From contig CAZFBR010000018.1 of the NCBI GenBank assembly GCA_964517215.1, positions 2,425-24,865 of the forward strand: 22,441 nt of DNA, given 5' to 3'. A model generated the notes under the pieces. That model was not told the DNA's origin. It did not search any database and saw only the letters and a list, made by a program, of their open reading frames with translations. The position numbers and the translations under genes were made by a program. The stretch comes from CAZFBR01 sp035353495 [NCBI: uncultured bacterium] (GTDB lineage Bacteria > DAOPZR01). Shown in pieces: positions 15,974-22,441 of the stretch (within the stretch, counting starts at the first letter, position 1; every line of letters begins with the position of its first letter).

Positions 15974-18900
15974 ATGCGCAAAAAGATCTTTATCATCCAC
16001 GGTAAAGGGGAACGCGACGGGATCGGCAAAAACGGCGGGGGCGATCTCGACACCATTGCCTCGAACGTCTTTTACGGTGCCTGGGCGGCCGCGACCGTGC
16101 CGGCGGCCACCGGCGCGCCGGCGGTATACGGTGCAGATTACGAGTTCGATTTCGTCAATTATCAGCAGGGGCTGGCGCATCTCGCCTGCCATCGCGGGGC
16201 GGATGTCTACCTGCCCGATTTCCCCATCGACGCCCTGGCGCCGCGGTTGCGCCTGCAGCGCATCAGCAATCCCGGTGAGATTATGGTGCGGCGGACGCTG
16301 GCCGAGGCCGCCGCCGCGCTGCTCCCGGCGGCCTTCGCGGTGCGGCAGCAGCTGACGCCGGAATGGAAAACGCTCGTCGGCGACCTGCATGCCAAGGCGG
16401 GCACTGTCCTGGAGAAGCGGACGTCCTGCGAAATCGGCATGATGGGATTCGGCCTGTTCTTTACGGGCGAAGCGCTGGCGGCACTGGCGCACGGCGATGC
16501 AGCGGTGCGGACGCGGGTTGACGACCTGTTTCGCGGCGCCCAGTTTGCGCAGGCCTGCCGCGCGCTTGACGCGCTGGTGCGCAACCCGCTTAAGAAGAAC
16601 CTGCTCGACGCTTCGCCGCAGGCGAATACGCGGCTCAAACTGGCGCTGGACGAGGCCTATCGCGCCGATTTCGGCATTCTTTACCGCAACCAGCACGGCG
16701 GCCAGCTGGCAGTGACGTGGACGGAGGCGGCGGCGGTGCAGGCGGGGATTGTCCGGCTGCTGGCCGACATCGGCAGTGACCTGTCGCCTGCCGACCGCGA
16801 CGGGTTGCAGCGGCTGGCTCAGGCGGCGGCGGAACTGGTCCGGGCCGGTCTGGCGGCAGTGCGGACGCTGTTCACCGATCTGGCGGCGGCGCTGCCCGGG
16901 CAGCGCGAACGGTTCACGGCGGCGGCGGCGCAGACCGCGACCGCGCTGCGTTTTCTCGAGCGCATCCCGCAGGAGCTTGCCGGTGAGGCGGAACCGGGTA
17001 CGACGCGGACGCTGCGCGCCATGCTGGTCGAGGAGGCGGGCGGACGTCCGGTGGCGGGGGTGCCGGTGCGGTTCCGCCTGCAGAGCGGGGCGGGCGAACT
17101 GGCGGTGCCGGGCGGACCGGGGGGCAGGAGTGTGGACGCGGTCACGGGCGACGACGGCGACGTGACGGTCGAACTGCGCCTGCCGGCGCCTGACGCGCGA
17201 TACGAGGTCTACGCCAGTCATGACGACATGGTCATGCTCCCCTATCGGGATCAGGCCACCATCGACGCGGCAACCGGCGGCGCGGACCAGACGGGCAAAT
17301 ATGAGCTCAAGTCGGTATCCAGCGCGGCGGTGACGGATGATGCGGATGACGAGGCGGAAGGCGGGGCGCTCGATCCGGAACTGGCGGTGGGCATGGCCTG
17401 CCGGCTGCTCGAACGCGATATCCGCTTCCTGGCGGCGCACGACGTGCGGATTGCCCGGATCGACGATCATCATCCGTGGACGCCGCAGATCCTCGACACG
17501 CTGCAGCGGCTGAAGGAGGAGGGCCTGATCGAGGCGATCCAGCTGTCGTCGCTCCGGCGCGGCGAGGAGCAGCCGAAGGAGGTCCAGCGATGCGGGGCCG
17601 ACCTGATCTACGACACGTTCCTCAAGGGGCAGCCGGGTGACAATCCGGGCCTGGCGCTGCTGCGCGAACTGGCGCACGTGCAGGACCTGCACCTCCGCAG
17701 CGACGCACTGGCCATTGAACTGTCGAAACTGATCGGGTCGAAGGTGGACAAGATCGCCATGGTCCGCGGGCTCATGACCGTGCAGAGCGAAGCCGACCTG
17801 CGCGGGATCATGGCCGCGCAGGGCTGGTCGCAGCGGGTGGCGGAATACGAGGCGGGACTGGCGAAGGTCTGCCCGCGGCTTGATGCGACGCTCTCCTGCC
17901 TCCACTTCATCCTGCCGCCGCCCGGCGGCGATTACGCGCAGCAGCTGGGCATGGGGGCCAAGCTCCTGGGCTCGCTCAGCGGACTGGGCCGGAGCGCTGC
18001 GGAGAAGCAGGCGGCGGCGAAACGGCAGTACGCGGAGAAGCCGGAGCACAGCGTGCGTTTCTTTGCCGCGCTGGCGCCGTTCTGCGACGGGACGAAAGGC
18101 GAGCCGCAGATCAATGTCGCCTCCGCCATCCAGTACTTCAGTGCGCGCTACCAGCCCGACTATTTCCTCTATAACTACGGGTCGCAGCTGATGACCACGC
18201 GGCGGGTCAACGGCGCGAGTTACCGGATCGACCTCAATCAGGTGGTCGCGACCATCGGCAGCAAGGCCGACGGCGGTCATGCCGAGGCGGCGACGGGGAA
18301 GCCGTCGAGCAATCCGACCTTCCCGCTGCACCGGTTTGAAGATGTCAAGGACAAGAACTACCAGGAATTCCTCGTCTATCTGGCGGGCAAACTGCAGGCG
18401 CTGACCGGACTGGAACTCTACCGCGTCGGGCCGGTGCGGGCGGAGCAGACCACACCCGAAGTGCGGCAGGTGCTGATGCGCGCGGCGCGGCATGCGCAGC
18501 TGATCCGCGTGGGCGACGTCACCATCCTGCTGACCCTGCACACCTACGGCGATTACGGCGAGCCCGAGGTCGGGCTGGCGCAGATCCATGACTACCTGTC
18601 TGGCCTGCTGCCGTTCGACTACCTGTTCTACGCCTACGCGGGCAACCAGCTGGTGATGATCAACCGCAACGACGCGGCGCAGACGCTGGCGCTTGACGAG
18701 CTGGCGCGGCGGATCGGCACCTGCCGCGACGGCGGCAGCCGGGTGGCGGCGGATTGCGTGCCGAAATACTGCCCGACCTGGCCGCAGGCGCAGTTCAAAT
18801 ACGTCAACGGGCGCGCGTTTACCGCGTACGCCGGCTACCTGATCGATCAGCTGCGGGCGGCCTATCCCGATCGCCCGGTGACGGTGAGCATTCCCGCGCT

Positions 18901-19372
18901 GCCGCTCGATGCCAAAATGCTCGAGGTGGCGACGCGGCTGGATAAGAACCAGGCGCAGGTCAATTTTCATACCGCACCGGGCGTAAGCCCGCGACGCAGC
19001 TTTCGCGTGCTGGCGTCGCTCGCGCCGTTCACCGACCGCAAGAAGAACGAGGCCGAACTGTCCGCGGCGACGGCGCTGGTCTATCTGCGCGGCGCCGGCA
19101 GGAGCTGCACGCACTATCTCTACTGCGAAGCGGGCTACCGGCTGACCATGGTGGCGCTGGCGGCGGAGCCGCAGCTGGACCTGGCGGCCATCGCCGAACA
19201 GATCCCGGGCCGCGACCGGCAGGTGTTCGGCAACACCCTGTCGCTGACGCCCGACGTGCCCGCATCGATCGGCAAGGTGAACTACAAGAATTTTCGCGAG
19301 TATCTGGCGTGGCTGGCCGGTCATATCGGCACCGCGACAGCATGTGGCGTGCAAAACGTTGCGCCTGTCTGA
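15974..19372 (+). CDS. DHH-superfamily phosphoesterase-like protein, split catalytic domain with three DHHA1-like repeats
   Basis: This 1132-residue protein has no signal or membrane segment. Residues 5-35 fit DHH motif I: IIHG with His9, then GGGDLDTIAS with Asp24 and Asp26. Residues 77-84 (DVYLPDFP, Asp82) fit motif II. About 400 residues are then inserted: a helical region (95-335) and a beta-rich segment like a Big_1 Ig domain (345-432). Motif III follows at 491-501 (VRIARIDDHHP, DHH 498-500), then CGADLIYDTFL and a motif-IV-like HVQDLHL (Asp571). The C-terminus holds three related units (about 692-812, 843-963, 1008-1118); the first has DGGHAEAATG, matching the GGGHxxAAG motif of DHHA1. 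DHH enzymes hydrolyse phosphoesters such as pAp, nanoRNA or c-di-AMP. The substrate here is unknown, and the family call rests on motifs I read by eye. Confidence 0.65.
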   Translation: MRKKIFIIHGKGERDGIGKNGGGDLDTIASNVFYGAWAAATVPAATGAPAVYGADYEFDFVNYQQGLAHLACHRGADVYLPDFPIDALAPRLRLQRISNPGEIMVRRTLAEAAAALLPAAFAVRQQLTPEWKTLVGDLHAKAGTVLEKRTSCEIGMMGFGLFFTGEALAALAHGDAAVRTRVDDLFRGAQFAQACRALDALVRNPLKKNLLDASPQANTRLKLALDEAYRADFGILYRNQHGGQLAVTWTEAAAVQAGIVRLLADIGSDLSPADRDGLQRLAQAAAELVRAGLAAVRTLFTDLAAALPGQRERFTAAAAQTATALRFLERIPQELAGEAEPGTTRTLRAMLVEEAGGRPVAGVPVRFRLQSGAGELAVPGGPGGRSVDAVTGDDGDVTVELRLPAPDARYEVYASHDDMVMLPYRDQATIDAATGGADQTGKYELKSVSSAAVTDDADDEAEGGALDPELAVGMACRLLERDIRFLAAHDVRIARIDDHHPWTPQILDTLQRLKEEGLIEAIQLSSLRRGEEQPKEVQRCGADLIYDTFLKGQPGDNPGLALLRELAHVQDLHLRSDALAIELSKLIGSKVDKIAMVRGLMTVQSEADLRGIMAAQGWSQRVAEYEAGLAKVCPRLDATLSCLHFILPPPGGDYAQQLGMGAKLLGSLSGLGRSAAEKQAAAKRQYAEKPEHSVRFFAALAPFCDGTKGEPQINVASAIQYFSARYQPDYFLYNYGSQLMTTRRVNGASYRIDLNQVVATIGSKADGGHAEAATGKPSSNPTFPLHRFEDVKDKNYQEFLVYLAGKLQALTGLELYRVGPVRAEQTTPEVRQVLMRAARHAQLIRVGDVTILLTLHTYGDYGEPEVGLAQIHDYLSGLLPFDYLFYAYAGNQLVMINRNDAAQTLALDELARRIGTCRDGGSRVAADCVPKYCPTWPQAQFKYVNGRAFTAYAGYLIDQLRAAYPDRPVTVSIPALPLDAKMLEVATRLDKNQAQVNFHTAPGVSPRRSFRVLASLAPFTDRKKNEAELSAATALVYLRGAGRSCTHYLYCEAGYRLTMVALAAEPQLDLAAIAEQIPGRDRQVFGNTLSLTPDVPASIGKVNYKNFREYLAWLAGHIGTATACGVQNVAPV

Positions 19373-19449
19373 GAGCGGGACGCGGCGGGCAGGAGCGGAC
19401 GACATTGCGCTGACCGGGAAGCGCACAACCCAGTGCCGTGGGCGCGGGT

Positions 19450-19455
19450 GATAAT
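19450..19455 (+). promoter_or_regulatory. Weak -10-like box before the thioredoxin-lipoprotein gene
   Basis: GATAAT lies 32 bases before the start codon, but no -35 hexamer sits at 16-18 bases. The 115-base gap after the DHH-like gene has no clear terminator. Confidence 0.3.
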
Positions 19456-19487
19456 GACCGGTACAGAGCCGGGCAAAGGAGAACGAC

Positions 19488-20039
19488 ATGCGTATGATAC
19501 TGACCGCAGCAGCAGTGATGATCGTTGCGATGGGGTGCACCAACCAAACCGCCACGCCAGCCGCTCCCGACCCGGCCGCCCCGGCGGTGGCGGTGACGGC
19601 ACCGCTGGCGACGGAAACGGTCGCCGTGCCGGGAGTGGTGGCGGAAACGGCGGCGACAGCGGCGGCAGTGGCAGTGCCGCCGGTGCTGGTCCTCAACCAG
19701 AAGCGGCCGGGCGAGCCGTTTGCCCTGGCCGGTCATCTGGTACCGGGCAAGATCACCATCGTCGATTTCTATTCGGAGTACTGCCCCCCCTGCATGCGCA
19801 TCGCGCCGGCGCTGGAAAAGCTCGCCGCCTCACGGTCCGACCTGGTGGTGCGCAAGCTTGACATTAACCGGCCCGGCGTGCGCGGCATCGACTGGAGCTC
19901 GCCGCTGGCGCAGCAGTACGGGCTGAACAGCATCCCGCATTTCAAGATCTACGACACGCAGGGACAGCTGCTCGCCGAGGGGGAAGCGGCGACGGCGAAG
20001 CTGTTCGGCTGGCTGCAGGAGTCCGGCATCAATCCGTAA
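19488..20039 (+). CDS. Thioredoxin-fold lipoprotein (TlpA/thioredoxin-like)
   Basis: This 183-residue protein has a lipoprotein-type leader ending in VAMGC, so Cys17 is the likely lipidated residue; the residue pattern is acceptable but not ideal for a lipobox. Residues 18-65 are an Ala/Pro/Val/Thr-rich tether. The thioredoxin domain (about 66-183) has FYSEYCPPCMRIAP with the active-site CPPC (99-102) and a cis-proline loop at SIPHFK (Pro150). It should act in the periplasm on disulfides or as a reductant relay, anchored to a membrane. AGGAG six bases before ATG 19488 supports the start. It is followed after one base by the 61-residue membrane gene. Confidence 0.82.
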   Translation: MRMILTAAAVMIVAMGCTNQTATPAAPDPAAPAVAVTAPLATETVAVPGVVAETAATAAAVAVPPVLVLNQKRPGEPFALAGHLVPGKITIVDFYSEYCPPCMRIAPALEKLAASRSDLVVRKLDINRPGVRGIDWSSPLAQQYGLNSIPHFKIYDTQGQLLAEGEAATAKLFGWLQESGINP

Positions 20040-20040
20040 C

Positions 20041-20226
20041 ATGACCCTGACGTCCCGCCGGCGGCTGGTGGTGCTGCTGGCAGGAACAGCGGCACTGCTC
20101 GGCGGCTCGGCAGCGGCACTGTTGTTTATATGGTGGCACTGGCCGCAGGAACTGGCGCTGGTGGGATGGCTGCTGTTGCCACCGGACGTGCTTCTGCTGG
20201 CCGTGCTCTGGTGGCGCTGGCGATGA
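20041..20226 (+). CDS. Small two-helix membrane protein of unknown function
   Basis: The 61 residues hold a basic N-terminus (SRRRR-like: TSRRRL), a hydrophobic helix (about 9-31) with WWHWP at its end, and a second helix (about 36-55) ending in the Trp/Arg-rich tail VLWWRWR. The ATG is one base after the stop of the lipoprotein gene, and the TGA overlaps the next ATG (20223-20226). Coupling at both ends argues for a real gene. Family not recognised. It may be a small subunit or partner of the following glycosyltransferase, by position only. Confidence 0.6.
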   Translation: MTLTSRRRLVVLLAGTAALLGGSAAALLFIWWHWPQELALVGWLLLPPDVLLLAVLWWRWR

Positions 20227-21857
20227 CCCGCACGGCTGTTGCCGGGGGCATCGTCCATGCGGTGCTGCTCGCGCTGCTGGTGCTGTCCGGGCTGGGCAGC
20301 CAGCCGCTGTGGGAAGACGAGGCGGTAGTGGCCCTTTTCGCCGGCAATCTCGCCTTCCACGGCGATTATTCCGGCTGGGACGGGGTCAACCTGACCGCGC
20401 CGCGGAACGCAACCGGTGTGGACGATCAACTGCGCCCGCTCGAGCCGCCGCTGCAGCATTATCTGGCGGCGGCATCGTTGCGCCTTTGTGGTCGCAGTGC
20501 CTGGGCGGTGCGCCTGCCGTTTGCCCTGTGCGGTTTGGCGGGGCTGCTGCTTTTCTGGTGCTGGCTGCGGGGCGAACTGCCGCAGTCGCCGGGCGTCCGG
20601 CAGTACGCTTTCATCGCCGCAGCGTATTCCGTGCCGATGATCCTGTTCCTGCGCCAGGGTCGCTATCCTGCATTGACGCTGCTGCTGGGCATGGCCGTGC
20701 TGCTGGCCTGGCGGGTGTTCGCCGCCGGGCGGCGCGGCGGTGGGATGCTGCTGGCGGCGACGCTGGTGCTGCTGTTCTATGCGCATTATCTGATTGCGTT
20801 CGCCTGGCTGGCTGCGCTGGCCGGGCAGGCGCTGACACTCCAGCCGCGGCGGGAACTGCTGCGGCGCGGCGTACCGGTCGTGCTGGTGTGGCTGGCGGCG
20901 ACGGTGCCGTACACGCTCATGTTCCGGCTCTGGACCAACACCGCGACGCCGACGCAGTACCAGAACGGGTGGCACTATCCGCTGGCGGTGCTGCGCGCGC
21001 TGCGCGACGTCAGCAGCAGCGGCTTTTTGCCGTGGCTCGGGGCGGTGGTGGCGGTCGCGGCCATCGTCCGGCTGCCGCGCACGCCGGTGCTGGCGCGGGC
21101 GCGGGCGTGGCTGCTGTTTGCCGGTGCATTTGTGCTGGTGATGACCCTGCTTTCGCCGCAGCCGGCCGACGACGGGCTGCCGCTGCCGACCGACAACTGG
21201 CTGGCGCGGCATTGTCCGCGCGGGCTGGAACGACTGCTGTTCACTGCGACGGATTTTCGCTACTGGCTGCCGGCCGCGCCCCTGCTGGCGGGCGCGCTCG
21301 GGTTGGTCTGCTGGCAGCTGGCGCAGTACCGCCGCTGGCTGGGCGTGCTGCTCATGGCGCTGCTGCTGCTGACCACGGCCGGCATGTGGGACCCGCTCGG
21401 GCTGCTCGGCGGCGGGCCGGTGCGCTGGCTGCTGCCGGGCTTCATCGGCGAATTACGGCAGCCATTGCCTAATGGCACGGCTGACGCCGCGCGTGTGCTG
21501 GCGATGCAGACCCGGCCGGGGCAGACCATTGCCGTCACGCCGTCGTTCATGACCTATCCGCTCATGGCGGCGCTGGGCGACCGCCTGCAGTTCACAATGC
21601 TGCTTGACCGCCGGCGGGCCGCGCAGCTGGCGGTGCGTCTGCCGGAACGGCTGATCGTCGGCGGGCCGCCGGCGGACTGGCAGGTGCTGGTCATGCTCCC
21701 GCACCAGCCGCTGGCGCCGCCGGCGGGGTATCGCCTGACGGTGCTGGGCGAGTATCCGGCCTATCTGGCGCAGCGGCCGGAACTTAATGTGCATGCCTTC
21801 ACCCCGGCGCAGGTGCGCTGCGGCGAGGTATGGTGGCTGGCGCAGCGCCTGCAGTGA
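20223..21857 (+). CDS. GT-C type membrane glycosyltransferase (PMT/ArnT-like, GT39/GT83 clan)
   Basis: This 544-residue protein has an N-terminal membrane helix, then the periplasmic motif PLWEDEA (Trp30, Asp32, Glu33). This is the acidic pair typical of polyprenyl-phosphate-dependent GT-C enzymes. A second conserved element, RPLEPPLQHYLAAASLRL (71-88), and WAVRLPFALCGLAGLLLFW open a block of about ten membrane helices. The C-terminal 150 residues form a soluble periplasmic domain. Such enzymes transfer a sugar from a lipid carrier to lipid A, protein or another acceptor. Donor and acceptor cannot be deduced. The start overlaps the small membrane gene (ATGA); an upstream frame opening at 20130 would overlap that gene and lacks support. 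Confidence 0.78.
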   Translation: MTRTAVAGGIVHAVLLALLVLSGLGSQPLWEDEAVVALFAGNLAFHGDYSGWDGVNLTAPRNATGVDDQLRPLEPPLQHYLAAASLRLCGRSAWAVRLPFALCGLAGLLLFWCWLRGELPQSPGVRQYAFIAAAYSVPMILFLRQGRYPALTLLLGMAVLLAWRVFAAGRRGGGMLLAATLVLLFYAHYLIAFAWLAALAGQALTLQPRRELLRRGVPVVLVWLAATVPYTLMFRLWTNTATPTQYQNGWHYPLAVLRALRDVSSSGFLPWLGAVVAVAAIVRLPRTPVLARARAWLLFAGAFVLVMTLLSPQPADDGLPLPTDNWLARHCPRGLERLLFTATDFRYWLPAAPLLAGALGLVCWQLAQYRRWLGVLLMALLLLTTAGMWDPLGLLGGGPVRWLLPGFIGELRQPLPNGTADAARVLAMQTRPGQTIAVTPSFMTYPLMAALGDRLQFTMLLDRRRAAQLAVRLPERLIVGGPPADWQVLVMLPHQPLAPPAGYRLTVLGEYPAYLAQRPELNVHAFTPAQVRCGEVWWLAQRLQ

Positions 21858-21868
21858 CCGGGGTTCTG

Positions 21869-21877
21869 TGATACAAT
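21869..21877 (+). promoter_or_regulatory. Extended -10 promoter of the phosphoketolase gene
   Basis: TGATACAAT is a full TGn extended -10 with TACAAT at 21872-21877. The -35 region (about 21849-21854, CTGCAG) is poor, as is common for extended -10 promoters. The leader to ATG 21991 is about 105 bases and has no obvious riboswitch. Confidence 0.5.
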
Positions 21878-21990
21878 CACTTTTCGGGCACTGGTGCCGG
21901 CAGCGGCAGGGCCGGCGATCAGGCCGGAGCAATCCGCAGTCCGGCACAGCGCCGGGCGCGGCACGTTGACATCAACCGGGGAGGACAACC

Positions 21991-22441
21991 ATGCAGCAGA
22001 CCTTGACTCACGACGAACAGCAGCGGATGGACCAGTACTGGCGGGCGCTGAACTACCTGTCGGTCGGACAGATCTACCTGATGGACAATCCGCTGCTCAA
22101 GGAACCGCTGACGCTGGCGCATATCAAGCCGCGGCTGCTCGGCCACTGGGGCACCTCGCCCGGCCTGAACTTCCTCTATGTGCACCTGAACCGGCTGATC
22201 ACGAAACACGATCTCAACATGATCTATATCGCCGGGCCGGGGCATGGCGGCCCGTCGCTGGTTTCGGCGGCGTACGCGGAGGGGACCTACAGCGAGGTCT
22301 ATCCGCAGATCGGGCAGAACGAGCAGGGGATCAAGCGGCTGTTCAAGCAGTTCTCGTTCCCCGGCGGCATCCCCAGCCACGTGGCGCCGGAGACCCCGGG
22401 CTCGATCCACGAGGGTGGCGAACTCGGCTACGCGGTGAGCC
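21991..22441 (+). CDS. xfp: Phosphoketolase, N-terminal part (3'-truncated by the window end)
   Basis: 150 residues are visible of a protein normally about 800 long. Thiamine-diphosphate-dependent phosphoketolases split xylulose-5-P or fructose-6-P into acetyl phosphate plus a shorter sugar phosphate. Family motifs are clear: [55 protein letters not shown] and [20 protein letters not shown]. The Shine-Dalgarno GGGGAGG (21978-21984) lies six bases upstream of ATG 21991. The partner genes often seen (acetate kinase or phosphotransacetylase) are not in view. It appears to be transcribed on its own from the extended -10 promoter upstream. Confidence 0.93.
   Translation, partial: MQQTLTHDEQQRMDQYWRALNYLSVGQIYLMDNPLLKEPLTLAHIKPRLLGHWGTSPGLNFLYVHLNRLITKHDLNMIYIAGPGHGGPSLVSAAYAEGTYSEVYPQIGQNEQGIKRLFKQFSFPGGIPSHVAPETPGSIHEGGELGYAVS

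Noticed and set aside
15446-19696. A 1416-codon open frame on the minus strand opposite lptD and the DHH-like gene
   Set aside because: Its composition (Arg, Gln, His, Pro-rich, no domains) is that of an antisense shadow in GC-rich DNA. The + strand frames carry recognisable motifs, ribosome sites and promoters.

Overview
The window is a GC-rich stretch with coding on the + strand throughout. It comes from a diderm (Gram-negative-type) bacterium: it encodes an LptD-like LPS-assembly outer-membrane protein, a TolC-family outer-membrane factor, and several proteins with Sec or lipoprotein signals. The gene content (multi-GAF HD-GYP protein, secreted beta-propeller with fibronectin-like C-terminus, stand-alone LptD, phosphoketolase) would fit a PVC-type or similar deep-branching lineage. 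That is only an impression; nothing here fixes the phylum.

Layout. (1) 1-148 is the disordered, charged C-terminal tail of a truncated gene, followed by a comparatively AT-rich intergenic region with a hairpin. (2) 506-8291 is a seven-gene drug-efflux operon of the E. coli YbhGFSR/CecR type: TetR regulator, HlyD-type membrane fusion protein, two ABC ATPases, two ABC-2 permeases and a TolC-type outer-membrane channel. Most junctions are ATGA overlaps or have a close Shine-Dalgarno. A 310-bp repeat-bearing spacer separates the fusion protein from the first ATPase, and the two ATPases, fused in E. coli YbhF, are separate genes. (3) 8562-10778 is a multi-GAF HD-GYP protein with its own strong promoter. 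(4) 10860-13630 is a nitroreductase translationally coupled to a secreted seven-bladed beta-propeller protein, closed by a strong hairpin. (5) 13766-15883 is LptD. (6) 15974-19372 is a 1132-residue protein that I read as a highly unusual DHH-superfamily phosphoesterase. (7) 19488-21857 is a tight cluster of thioredoxin-fold lipoprotein, 61-residue membrane protein and GT-C type glycosyltransferase. (8) 21991 to the end is the N-terminal part of a phosphoketolase.

The most interesting item is the DHH-like protein. Its motifs I and II lie in residues 1-90, but the DHH triad is at residues 498-500. Between them sits an insertion of nearly 400 residues that includes an Ig-like (Big_1-type) segment. 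The C-terminal 440 residues look like three copies of a DHHA1-like domain, and only the first keeps the GGH motif. I do not recognise this architecture as a described family.

The efflux operon probably forms one tripartite pump: heterodimeric ATPase with one consensus and one degenerate ATP site, two permeases, fusion protein and outer-membrane channel, under its own TetR repressor. Well-formed sigma70-like promoters with 17-bp spacers can be seen before the TetR, HD-GYP, nitroreductase and DHH genes, and an extended -10 before the phosphoketolase. These five transcription units therefore look independent.
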